A stretch of 5,872 bases of DNA from an uncultured Eubacterium sp. (GCA_904502145.1 CAJGDH010000124.1:1-5872); one strand, 5' to 3'. Counted from the first letter of the stretch, positions 1 to 5,783 are shown. Numbers and translations are program-made. The notes: generated from the letters alone by a model not told the origin.

Positions 1-1224
1 GATGCACATACAGGATACGATGATGATCATGGGGGAAAGGGCATAACCGATCCCTTTTGTGGCAGAACTCATGGATTCCTGCAGAACATAGATAAAATAG
101 AAGGGGAAGGTTATCCTCATCATCATTACCCCGTTGGAGATCACTCCGGGATCAGAGTTAAAAAGCCCGAAGATCTGAGGGGATACCGCCAGCATCGCCA
201 GTGACAGGACAACCACCGTACCCATCCCCAGGATAAGGGTCATCCTGATCCCCTGTCTGACTCTCTTCAGCTGGCCTGCGCCCATATTCTGGGCAGTGAA
301 GGTGACAAGGGCCTGCCCGAAGGCTATGATCGGATAATAGACAAAGAGTTCGATCTTCAGATATGCGGCAAAGGCTGCCATACTGTCGACTCCCAGTCCA
401 TTGATGATCGACTGAATGAACAGGTTGGAGAAGGAGATGATCATAGACTGGATCCCGGAGGGGATGCCAATCCTCATCACCTGTGCCAGCAGGCCCTTGT
501 GAATGGTAATCTTTGTTATTTTTAAGGCGATGTCATCTTCAATGTGGGTCAGATAACGGATGGTGATCAGAGCCGACATGGTCTGTGACAAGGCTGTAGC
601 CAGGGCCGCACCGACGATGCCCCAGCGGAAAACAACGATAAACACAAAGTCCCCCAGGATATTGACAATACCGCCGAAAACCTGGAAACGGAAAGCACTG
701 GCGGAATCTCCCAGAGCTCTGACAACACCGGAGCACAGATTGTAGGAGACGATGGCAAATATCCCGCAGAAATAGATCCTCAGGTAGGTGGTCGCCATTG
801 GCATGATCTCCTGGGGTGTGTTCAGCCAGCGGAGAAACACAGGTGCCATACATTCCCCGATGATAAAAAGCACCAGGGACCCGATTATCCCGAACGAATA
901 GACCGTCTGTAAAGTGTCATGAAACCGTACGCGGTCATCGCTGCCATAGGAATGGGCTGCTATGACCCCCGACCCCACAGAGATACCGGTAAAGAGACCG
1001 ATCAGACAGGTCAGGAGAAGGTCGCCGGATCCCACTGCCGCGGCAGCTTCCTTTCCGATAAACCTCCCTACAAAAATCAAATCGACCGTGCTGTACATCT
1101 GTTGGACAAGACTGCTGCCCAGCAGCGGCAATGCAAAAAACAGTATGCTCTTCCAGACAGATCCACTGGTTAGCTTTCTTGCCCCACCTTTACTTTTCGG
1201 TCGATTGTTATTAGTCAGACTCAT
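1..1224 (-). CDS. MATE family efflux transporter, C-terminus cut by window edge
   Basis: This is a multidrug/toxin or metabolite exporter of the MATE family, an inner-membrane antiporter driven by Na+ or H+. The minus-strand frame is open for 408 codons from the ATG at 1224 to base 1, with no stop. Family members usually have about 450 residues, so roughly the last 40-50 are missing. A basic cytoplasmic N-terminus (about residues 1-22) is followed by alternating hydrophobic helices in two related halves. The first half opens with the MATE-like stretch around residues 30-57 (ALPLLGSSLVQQMYSTVDLI, then FVGRFIG). The second half opens around 250-290 (RIGIPSGIQS), followed by the loop QNMGAGQLKRVRQG at 312-325, typical of the family. 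The start is supported by GGAAAG at 1233-1238, 8 bases upstream. It appears to be transcribed alone. The substrate cannot be read from sequence. The family call is firm. Confidence 0.93.
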   Translation of the reverse strand, partial: MSLTNNNRPKSKGGARKLTSGSVWKSILFFALPLLGSSLVQQMYSTVDLIFVGRFIGKEAAAAVGSGDLLLTCLIGLFTGISVGSGVIAAHSYGSDDRVRFHDTLQTVYSFGIIGSLVLFIIGECMAPVFLRWLNTPQEIMPMATTYLRIYFCGIFAIVSYNLCSGVVRALGDSASAFRFQVFGGIVNILGDFVFIVVFRWGIVGAALATALSQTMSALITIRYLTHIEDDIALKITKITIHKGLLAQVMRIGIPSGIQSMIISFSNLFIQSIINGLGVDSMAAFAAYLKIELFVYYPIIAFGQALVTFTAQNMGAGQLKRVRQGIRMTLILGMGTVVVLSLAMLAVSPQIFGLFNSDPGVISNGVMMMRITFPFYFIYVLQESMSSATKGIGYALSPMIIIVSCMCI

Positions 1225-1296
1225 ATATAATTCTTTCCGTTTGTAATAGTAACATTCTTGAAAAAACCAAAAGACAATCAGGTTTGTTTCAGTAAT

Positions 1297-1325
1297 ATTA
1301 TACTAATTTTACGATAAATCGCCTC
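1297..1325 (-). promoter_or_regulatory. possible promoter of the MATE gene (consensus -10, poor -35)
   Basis: Read on the minus strand, 1302-1297 is a perfect TATAAT, about 73 bases before the MATE start codon. At a 17-base spacer the -35 position (1325-1320) reads GAGGCG, a poor match to TTGACA. There is no TG extension. The dyad CGAT-AA-ATCG (1312-1321) lies in the spacer and could be an operator. The surroundings are AT-rich, so a chance TATAAT is quite possible. If real, a weak -35 with a spacer dyad would suit an activator-dependent or regulated promoter. Confidence 0.35.
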
Positions 1326-1556
1326 CTTTTCGCTTGTAATAATGGAATAGCATTCTGAAAAAATGCGACACTACTATTTTGTCTTGCCATACACAATTAT
1401 TTATAGTGCTGAATATGTATTTTTATGAAATTAACTATAATTATATATATTGTCTTAATATATATTAAATTATGTGGAATATACCTGTCTTTCCATAAAT
1501 AATTATTATTTATTTTGCTTTTTTATCTTTATATCCGATAAAACAGATTATCGTGA

Positions 1557-1575
1557 TCATGACTGCCTGTCATGA
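1557..1575. repeat. 7-bp inverted repeat TCATGAC-N5-GTCATGA
   Basis: TCATGAC (1557-1563) and GTCATGA (1569-1575) form a perfect dyad around TGCCT. A further GTCATGA lies at 1752-1758, just downstream of the alr stop codon. Size and symmetry fit a dimeric regulator site or a small hairpin. There is no U-run directly after it (CATTTTGTC follows on the plus strand), so it is not a convincing terminator. Function is unknown. Confidence 0.4.
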
Positions 1576-1679
1576 CATTTTGTCTGTTCATTCTTTTATT
1601 ATTATTTTGATGTATCGAAAAGCACAACATTTGTAATATTCATTACTAAAATTGGTAAAATGTATTCATTTCCGGTCAG

Positions 1680-1730
1680 AAAAAAAATCAGAGGCAGCAG
1701 GACATTTTTTTGCAAACACCCTGCTGCCTC
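1680..1730 (-). terminator. intrinsic terminator of the aldolase-alr operon
   Basis: GAGGCAGCAGG (1691-1701) and CCTGCTGCCTC (1720-1730) pair perfectly over 11 bp with an 18-base loop; G-U pairs could extend the stem inward. On the minus strand the stem is followed by TGA and a run of eight T (1687-1680), the layout of a Rho-independent terminator. It begins about 43 bases after the alr stop codon. On the plus strand the stem is followed only by TTTAAATAC, so it is directional, ending minus-strand transcription before the MATE control region. Confidence 0.9.
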
Positions 1731-1772
1731 TTTAAATACATACATTTTTTTGTCATGAATGATCGGCATGAG

Positions 1773-2942
1773 CTACATTCTGAGCAGCAGCTCCCTGTCA
1801 ATCACTTTTCCTTCCTCCATATATACCCTCGGAACACGCTTGCTGACAGCACATACCAGTTCGTAAGGGATCGTCCCGGCTGCGGAAGCCATCTCTTCCA
1901 CCGGATTCTTCTCCCCGAAGATCTCAATCTCACTCCCCTGGTCCACCTCAGGCATTTCCGTCAGATCCACCATGCACATATCCATACAGATCCTGCCTCT
2001 CACTGGAGCGGGACCCTTAGGGGTCATCAGTGCAAAGCGGTTGGACAGGCACCGGAAAAATCCGTCCGCGTATCCGTAAGGAAGTACCCCCATCCTGGTG
2101 GGTCTGTCTGTCACATAGGTTCCTCCGTAACTGATCCTGGTTTCGGGGGGATAGTTTTTCACCGTACTGACCGTAGTCTTTAAAGACATGACCGGTTTCA
2201 GTCCCAGCTCCCGGGCAAATTCCCCGTATCCGTACAGGAGGATCCCGGGACGTACCATATCCAGATAGGTATCGGGATACCGTACCGTAGCTCCGGTGTT
2301 GGCACAGTGTCTGAGCCTGAAGCTTCTGCCGCTTTTTTTCTCCGCCTCATGGATCACTTTCAGAAAGAGATCCAGCTGATGCCTGGTGTATTCGAGACAC
2401 TCCTCACCCGGTTCGTCGGAAACCGCGAAATGAGTGAAGATTCCTTCCACGTCAAGGCCGGGCAGTCCGCATACTTTTGCAATGTCGTCTGTCCCACTCC
2501 GGAAACAGTCACCTTCGCAGAAGAAACCCAGTCGTGACATGCCGGTATCAACCTTGATATGGGCTTTCAGACGGGCACCAAGCTTCTCAGCTTCCCGGCT
2601 GTATTCCAGCGCTTTGTCCCGGCAGGGCACTGCCTGGGTGATATCAAATTCAATGAGTCGGGCCACCTGCTCCACAGGGGTATAGCCCAGGATCAGCACG
2701 GGCATGGTTATCCCGTTAAACCGCAATTCCATGGCCTCATCTATACTGCTGACCGCCAGATAATCCGCCCCCAGATCCTGCAGGACCCTGGAGACATGTA
2801 TTGCCCCATGGCCGTAGGCATCCGCCTTCACCACACCGACAAACCCCGACTCCGAACCGACGTGGGTCCGGATCTTACGATAGTTTTCGGCAAGATGATC
2901 CAGATTGATCTCCGCCCACGTTCTCCTGAGTGTTGATCTCAT
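1773..2942 (-). CDS. alr: alanine racemase (PLP-dependent)
   Basis: Cytoplasmic enzyme interconverting L- and D-alanine, supplying D-alanine for peptidoglycan. It has 389 residues, close to the Bacillus enzymes. The N-terminal TIM barrel carries the PLP lysine K39 in VVKADAYGHG, with Y43. The segment IKVDTGMSRLGF (129-140) contains K130 and R137, matching the carbamylated lysine and the arginine of the Geobacillus enzyme. MVRPGILLYG supplies R231, which contacts the PLP ring nitrogen in the family. The C-terminal beta domain carries the second catalytic base Y272 (ISYGGTY), the GRICMD motif (316-321) and Y360 (IPYEL). All key residues are present, so it should be active. The ATG at 2942 has AGGAGGGG 7 bases upstream and lies 13 bases after the aldolase stop, so the two are cotranscribed. 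The strong terminator follows. Some relatives act on serine or other amino acids, which cannot be excluded. Confidence 0.97.
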   Translation of the reverse strand: MRSTLRRTWAEINLDHLAENYRKIRTHVGSESGFVGVVKADAYGHGAIHVSRVLQDLGADYLAVSSIDEAMELRFNGITMPVLILGYTPVEQVARLIEFDITQAVPCRDKALEYSREAEKLGARLKAHIKVDTGMSRLGFFCEGDCFRSGTDDIAKVCGLPGLDVEGIFTHFAVSDEPGEECLEYTRHQLDLFLKVIHEAEKKSGRSFRLRHCANTGATVRYPDTYLDMVRPGILLYGYGEFARELGLKPVMSLKTTVSTVKNYPPETRISYGGTYVTDRPTRMGVLPYGYADGFFRCLSNRFALMTPKGPAPVRGRICMDMCMVDLTEMPEVDQGSEIEIFGEKNPVEEMASAAGTIPYELVCAVSKRVPRVYMEEGKVIDRELLLRM

Positions 2943-2949
2943 ATTCTAT

Positions 2950-2957
2950 CCCCTCCT
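2950..2957 (-). promoter_or_regulatory. alr ribosome binding site overlapping the aldolase stop codon
   Basis: On the minus strand 2957-2950 reads AGGAGGGG, 7 bases before the alr ATG. Its first two bases are the last two of the aldolase TAG stop (2958-2956). Ribosomes ending the aldolase therefore stop on top of the alr initiation site, a layout typical of translational coupling. No promoter is evident between the two genes, and there is no room for one. Confidence 0.85.
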
Positions 2958-3999
2958 AGCCTTCGAATAATCCGATAAGGTCATCCACATCTTCTTTTCT
3001 TGTGGCCCAGCTGGTGCAGAACCGGATGACCGTATGCGTATCATCGTATTTTTCAATATAGCTGTATTCTACTTTTTCGCGGAGATGTTCCAGTTTATCA
3101 TCCTCCACGATAATAAAGATCTGGTTGGTGGGAGAATCCATAAATACAGGATATCCCTTTTCCCTGAGCGCCTCCGTGATCCTCACGGCATAGCGGACTG
3201 CCTTTTTCCCTATCCGCAGATACAATTCATCTTTGAACAGCTCATCAAACTGGATACCCAGTATCCTTCCTTTGGCGAGAAGGCCTCCGTTCTGCTTGAT
3301 GATGGAGAAAAAATGCGGAATGCGGGCCGGATCAGGCAGGACCACTGCCTCACCGAAAAGCGCTCCGCATTTTGTACCGCCGATATAGAAAACATCGCAC
3401 AATTTTGCGTAATCCGGCAGATCGATATCGTTCTCCTCGCTGGCAAGAGCGTAGGCCAGACGGGCTCCGTCCATGTAGAGAGGAATATCATGACTGCGGC
3501 AGACCCGGGACAGGGCGATCAGTTCAGCCAGTGAATACAGGGTACCGTATTCGGTGGGCTGGGAAATGTACACCATGCCCGGCATTACAATGTGTTCACG
3601 GTTATCATCCTGCTCATATGCTCTGATGCATTCCTCCACCTGGGCTGCGGAGATCTTTCCTGACTTGTTGGGCAGACAGATCACCTTATGGCCGCCAAGC
3701 TCGATGGCCCCGGCCTCGTGTATGGCAATATGGCCGCTGTCCGCGGCGATGACGCCCTGGTAGCTCCGGAGCAGGGACCGGATCACGATGGCATTGGTCT
3801 GTGTTCCTCCCACAAGGAGCTTCACTTCCGCCTCCGGGCATCCGCAGGCTTCCCTGATCCTCCTTATTGCCGAATCGGTGATCTCGTCCAGACCGTAACC
3901 TCCGGTGTGGATATAGTTTGTTTCGCACAGCCGGTCAATGATATTGGGATGGGCTCCCTCCATATAATCTGATGCAAAATATAATCTGCCTTCTTTCAT
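2956..3999 (-). CDS. ltaE: low-specificity L-threonine aldolase (PLP-dependent, fold type I)
   Basis: Cytoplasmic enzyme of the beta-eliminating lyase/threonine aldolase family that cleaves L-threonine or L-allo-threonine to glycine and acetaldehyde. From the ATG at 3999 it has 347 residues, the usual family length. The N-terminus has the family pattern DYMEGAHP (11-18) and GGYGLDE (33-39). The segment SGHIAIHEAGAIELGG (88-103) carries the histidines of the region that stacks on PLP. DGAR (177-180) supplies the aspartate to the cofactor ring nitrogen, and YIGGTKCG (205-212) holds the PLP lysine K210. RFCTSW (326-331) is the C-terminal substrate-binding segment. The frame is open upstream to an ATG at 4131, but that leader does not resemble the family. 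Only 3999 has a good ribosome binding site (GGAGG, 4006-4010, 6 bases away), and the promoter lies inside the upstream extension. First gene of the operon with alr. Stereospecificity is not readable from sequence. Confidence 0.92.
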   Translation of the reverse strand: MKEGRLYFASDYMEGAHPNIIDRLCETNYIHTGGYGLDEITDSAIRRIREACGCPEAEVKLLVGGTQTNAIVIRSLLRSYQGVIAADSGHIAIHEAGAIELGGHKVICLPNKSGKISAAQVEECIRAYEQDDNREHIVMPGMVYISQPTEYGTLYSLAELIALSRVCRSHDIPLYMDGARLAYALASEENDIDLPDYAKLCDVFYIGGTKCGALFGEAVVLPDPARIPHFFSIIKQNGGLLAKGRILGIQFDELFKDELYLRIGKKAVRYAVRITEALREKGYPVFMDSPTNQIFIIVEDDKLEHLREKVEYSYIEKYDDTHTVIRFCTSWATRKEDVDDLIGLFEG

Positions 4000-4048
4000 A
4001 TTTTCCTCCGTATACTCTCTCTTATCCGGTTTGTTTACCGCCCATGTA

Positions 4049-4078
4049 ACTATAGCATATTTGACCTCTGCGTCACAA
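4049..4078 (-). promoter_or_regulatory. promoter of the aldolase-alr operon (extended -10)
   Basis: On the minus strand, TTGTGA (4078-4073) is followed after 18 bases by TATAGT (4054-4049). The -10 is preceded by TG plus one base, an extended -10 element. Transcription would begin near 4042, leaving a leader of about 40 bases to the ATG at 3999. It rules out the ATG at 4131 as the start for this transcript. Confidence 0.7.
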
Positions 4079-4106
4079 GACCATGTAAGAAATGAACCAA
4101 AAAAAT

Positions 4107-4138
4107 CCACGGAAATCGCAGGGAATACCAAGGAAATC
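4107..4138. repeat. two 11-bp direct repeats 21 bp apart in the divergent control region
   Basis: CCACGGAAATC (4107-4117) and CCAAGGAAATC (4128-4138) match at 10 of 11 positions and are offset by exactly 21 bp, two helical turns. A weaker copy of the core, GGGAAT (4121-4126), lies halfway. The pair sits between the two -35 elements. The right copy ends two bases before the TTGACA of the plus promoter, centred near -44. The left copy is centred near -70 of the minus promoter. This is the geometry of a transcription-factor site serving both directions. Phased A-runs could alternatively bend DNA or act as UP elements. Confidence 0.5.
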
Positions 4139-4140
4139 TA

Positions 4141-4170
4141 TTGACATAGTTCAGGAAAAAGGAATAAAAT
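4141..4170 (+). promoter_or_regulatory. strong sigma-A-like promoter of the 92-residue protein gene
   Basis: A perfect TTGACA (4141-4146) is followed after 18 bases by TAAAAT (4165-4170), five of six matches to TATAAT. Transcription would begin near 4177, giving a short leader of about 30 bases with AAGGAGG at 4194-4200. The spacer and downstream bases are A-rich, which favours opening. A second AT hexamer, TATAAA (4171-4176), is too far from the -35. Confidence 0.8.
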
Positions 4171-4206
4171 TATAAAGGAATATTCTTTAGATTAAGGAGG
4201 TATATC

Positions 4207-4485
4207 ATGAGTTCTGATTTTGAATTATCCGCACGCGAAGAACTGGAACTGGCATTCCGGCTCCTCAAGTTCGATAACGCAGCGCAGATCAGTGACGTTT
4301 CCAAGGCTTATATTGAAAAATACAAGAAAGCCAAAGAAGGAAAGAAACCAAGTGAAGAAACTCAGAAATTCCTCAAAGACCTGAAAAGGTATCCAAAAGG
4401 ATTTTCAAACACTCTTCCTTCTTCCCGGATCGAGGAGAAGGAGCTGATGAAGAGACATCAGGGCAGAAACATGATGTTCTGGTAG
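4207..4485 (+). CDS. uncharacterised 92-residue basic, lysine-rich protein
   Basis: I do not recognise this protein. It is clearly meant to be expressed: a TTGACA promoter, AAGGAGG 6 bases before the ATG, and a dedicated terminator. The N-terminal part (about 1-42) looks helical, with an acidic start (AREELELAFRLL) turning into a basic segment (YIEKYKKAKEGKK, 35-47). A second charged helix candidate follows (SEETQKFLKDLKRY, 49-62). The tail after YPKGF is probably less ordered and ends in the only tryptophan (NMMFW). I count 20 Lys/Arg against 15 Asp/Glu, and no cysteine. There is no signal peptide or membrane helix, so it should be cytoplasmic. Its start region is divergent from the aldolase-alr operon. 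Base composition resembles its neighbours rather than the AT-rich gap, so nothing suggests transfer. A nucleic-acid- or ribosome-associated role is possible from charge alone, but unsupported. Confidence 0.85.
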   Translation: MSSDFELSAREELELAFRLLKFDNAAQISDVSKAYIEKYKKAKEGKKPSEETQKFLKDLKRYPKGFSNTLPSSRIEEKELMKRHQGRNMMFW

Positions 4486-4495
4486 AACTTCATAC

Positions 4496-4526
4496 CGGCA
4501 CATCCCCCGGTGGATGCACATTGCCG
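4496..4526 (+). other. bulged hairpin just after the small gene
   Basis: CGGCA (4496-4500) pairs with TGCCG (4522-4526), and CATCC (4501-4505) pairs with GGATG (4512-4516) around a six-base loop. CACAT (4517-4521) is left as a bulge. It begins 10 bases after the stop codon and precedes the real terminator. No U-run follows, so it is more likely to protect the mRNA 3' end or be a chance fold. Confidence 0.35.
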
Positions 4527-4532
4527 TGACTC

Positions 4533-4577
4533 AGTGTCCGAGATACACACGCAGATGTTTCTCGGGCACTCTTTTTT
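4533..4577 (+). terminator. intrinsic terminator of the 92-residue protein gene
   Basis: AGTGTCCGAGA (4533-4543) pairs with TCTCGGGCACT (4560-4570) over 11 bp with one G-U pair. ACA/TGT (4545-4547 with 4556-4558) can extend the stem. Six T follow at 4572-4577 (CTTTTTTCTC), a classical Rho-independent terminator. It separates the small gene from pfk, which should therefore have its own promoter. Confidence 0.9.
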
Positions 4578-4601
4578 CTCTTCAGGCATTGCCCCCGATG
4601 C

Positions 4602-4630
4602 TTCACTGAAATACAGATAATTATTATATA
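4602..4630 (+). promoter_or_regulatory. probable promoter of the phosphofructokinase gene
   Basis: Because a terminator ends at 4577, pfk needs a promoter in the following 65 bases. The best fit is TTCACT (4602-4607), 17 bases, then TATATA (4625-4630). Each hexamer matches four of six consensus positions. Transcription would begin near 4637. This puts the upstream in-frame ATG at 4630 inside the -10, supporting the start at 4660. TTGCCC (4589-4594) with TACAGA is a weaker alternative. Confidence 0.4.
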
Positions 4631-4642
4631 TGATTTTGAATC

Positions 4643-4650
4643 AGGAAAGG
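4643..4650 (+). promoter_or_regulatory. ribosome binding site deciding the pfk start
   Basis: AGGAAAGG (4643-4650) lies 9 bases before the ATG at 4660. The alternative in-frame ATG at 4630 is preceded only by AT-rich sequence without a purine-rich site, and would add ten residues not found ahead of the glycine-rich start of PFKs. Confidence 0.75.
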
Positions 4651-4659
4651 ATATTACAT

Positions 4660-5733
4660 ATGAAAAAGATAGGAATTCTTACCAGCGGTGGAGACTGTCA
4701 GAGCCTCAATGCCACCATGAGAGGGGTGGTCAAGGGCCTGAACCATCTGCTCGGGGACATCGATCTCTATGGTTTTGAGGACGGTTACCGCGGACTGGTT
4801 TACGGAAAATACCGTCGGATGAAACCGGATGATTTCTCCGGCATCCTTACCAGGGGCGGAACCATCCTGGGAACCTCCCGTATGCCCTTTAAAGAGATCC
4901 ATATCCCGGATCAGTTCGGGGTGGATAAGGTAGCCGCCATGAAGGCCACCTATCATTTTCTGAAACTGGACTGCCTGGTGGTCCTGGGCGGCAACGGAAG
5001 CCAGAAGACAGCCAACCTGCTGAGTGAGGAGGGCCTGAATATCGTATCCCTCCCCAAAACCATCGACAATGACCTGTGGGGAACGGATATGACCTTCGGT
5101 TTCCAGAGTGCCGTGGACATCGCCACCAGCACCATCGACTGCATACATACCACCGCATCCTCCCACAACCGGGTGTTCATCGTGGAGCTGATGGGTCACA
5201 AGGTAGGCTGGGTAACCCTCCATGCCGGGATCGCAGGCGGTGCGGATATCATTCTGATCCCGGAGATCCCCTATAATTTCGATCATGTACTGGAGGCCAT
5301 CAGGAAAAGGGCAGACAAGGGCAAGGGATTTACCATCCTGGCAGTGGCGGAAGGTGCCATCTCCCAGGAAGATGCCCAGCTGACCAAGAAAAAATACAAG
5401 GAAAAACAGGCCGCCAGTACTTATGCCACCGTCAGTTACGAACTGGCCGCCAGGATCCATGAGGCCACCGGGCAGGAAGTCAGGGTAACCATTCCCGGTC
5501 ATACACAGCGCGGCGGTGTCCCTGATCCTTTTGACCGTGTGATCTCCACCCGCCTGGGTGTTGCTGCAGCAGAGCTGATCGCCAGGGAGGAGTACGGGAG
5601 AATGGTGGTCATGAGAGGATACGATGTGGATTCCATCCCTCTGAGCGAGACTGCAGGAAAACTCAAGTACGTCTCCCCCGATGATCAGATCGTCAAGAAT
5701 GCCAAAAGCCTGGGAATATCCTTCGGAGACTGA
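4660..5733 (+). CDS. pfkA: 6-phosphofructokinase, GGNGS/PKTIDND subtype
   Basis: Cytoplasmic glycolytic enzyme phosphorylating fructose 6-phosphate to fructose 1,6-bisphosphate. It has 357 residues, longer than the 320 of E. coli PfkA. Motifs in order: ILTSGGDCQSLNATMRG (6-22, phosphoryl-donor loop), GTSR (71-74, R74 matching E. coli R72), GGNGS (110-114), PKTIDND (132-138, catalytic base D136), SHNR (168-171, R171 matching E. coli R162), MGH (178-180), VAEG (229-232, E231) and PGHTQRGG (279-286, H281 and R284 binding the sugar phosphate). The two residues that usually separate donors are mixed. Glycine at E. coli position 104 (G113) points to ATP, while lysine at position 124 (K133) is usual in PPi enzymes. 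I favour ATP because glycine at 104 generally decides, as in trypanosome PFK, which also has the lysine. N112 replaces the usual aspartate. It appears monocistronic, between two terminators. Confidence 0.95.
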   Translation: MKKIGILTSGGDCQSLNATMRGVVKGLNHLLGDIDLYGFEDGYRGLVYGKYRRMKPDDFSGILTRGGTILGTSRMPFKEIHIPDQFGVDKVAAMKATYHFLKLDCLVVLGGNGSQKTANLLSEEGLNIVSLPKTIDNDLWGTDMTFGFQSAVDIATSTIDCIHTTASSHNRVFIVELMGHKVGWVTLHAGIAGGADIILIPEIPYNFDHVLEAIRKRADKGKGFTILAVAEGAISQEDAQLTKKKYKEKQAASTYATVSYELAARIHEATGQEVRVTIPGHTQRGGVPDPFDRVISTRLGVAAAELIAREEYGRMVVMRGYDVDSIPLSETAGKLKYVSPDDQIVKNAKSLGISFGD

Positions 5734-5749
5734 TCATCGGTCCACGATC

Positions 5750-5783
5750 TGTGCCTGATGGTGACTGCATGCAGGCACATTTT
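5750..5783 (+). terminator. first terminator-like hairpin after pfk
   Basis: TGTGCCTG (5750-5757) pairs with CAGGCACA (5772-5779) over 8 bp. ATG/CAT (5758-5760 with 5768-5770) extends the stem past a one-base bulge. Four T follow (5780-5783), then CCGTCCTT. It begins 16 bases after the pfk stop. The U-run is short, so it is probably moderate in strength and backed up by the next hairpin. Confidence 0.6.

Larger units (their letters stand above)
1225..1690. other. AT-rich intergenic region without a convincing gene
   Basis: About 465 bases separate the MATE start from the alr terminator. The stretch is much richer in A+T than the flanking genes, especially 1380-1530, and stops are dense in all frames. 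It contains the possible MATE promoter near 1300, a perfect 14-base palindrome TTAATATATATTAA (1455-1468), and a TCATGAC/GTCATGA inverted repeat (1557-1575). A 30-codon minus-strand reading frame (1390-1298) lacks a ribosome binding site. I see no tRNA or known riboswitch pattern. It most likely acts as an upstream control region for the transporter. Confidence 0.6.

Noticed and set aside
539..853. 104-codon minus-strand frame inside the MATE gene
   Set aside because: It overlaps the MATE frame on the same strand. The MATE frame shows proper membrane helices and family motifs, while this one is Cys/His/Arg-rich shadow sequence.
1441..1512. AT-rich palindromic stretch as a replication origin or attachment site
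   Set aside because: There are no DnaA-box-like clusters, iterons, or integrase or replication genes nearby; simple AT richness explains the palindrome.
1557..1583. Hairpin at 1557-1575 as a terminator
   Set aside because: A 7-bp stem with only TTTT after CA and no gene ending just upstream on either strand; the true alr terminator is at 1680-1730.
1557..1619. 20-codon minus-strand frame MNRQNVMTGSHD... in the AT-rich gap
   Set aside because: No ribosome binding site, no terminator and no conservation evidence; it lies over the TCATGAC dyad and is short enough to be chance.
1710..2183. 157-codon plus-strand frame over the alr 3' end
   Set aside because: It is antisense to alr and begins inside the alr terminator. 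The peptide is rich in His, Arg and Pro with no domain pattern, as expected of a shadow frame.
3034..3534. 166-codon plus-strand frame over the aldolase gene
   Set aside because: It is antisense to a well-conserved enzyme, with no ribosome binding site, promoter or domain features.
4654..5502. 282-codon minus-strand frame antisense to pfk
   Set aside because: It is the shadow of a strongly conserved gene. The translation has no recognisable domain, lacks its own ribosome binding site and promoter, and every PFK motif reads on the plus strand.
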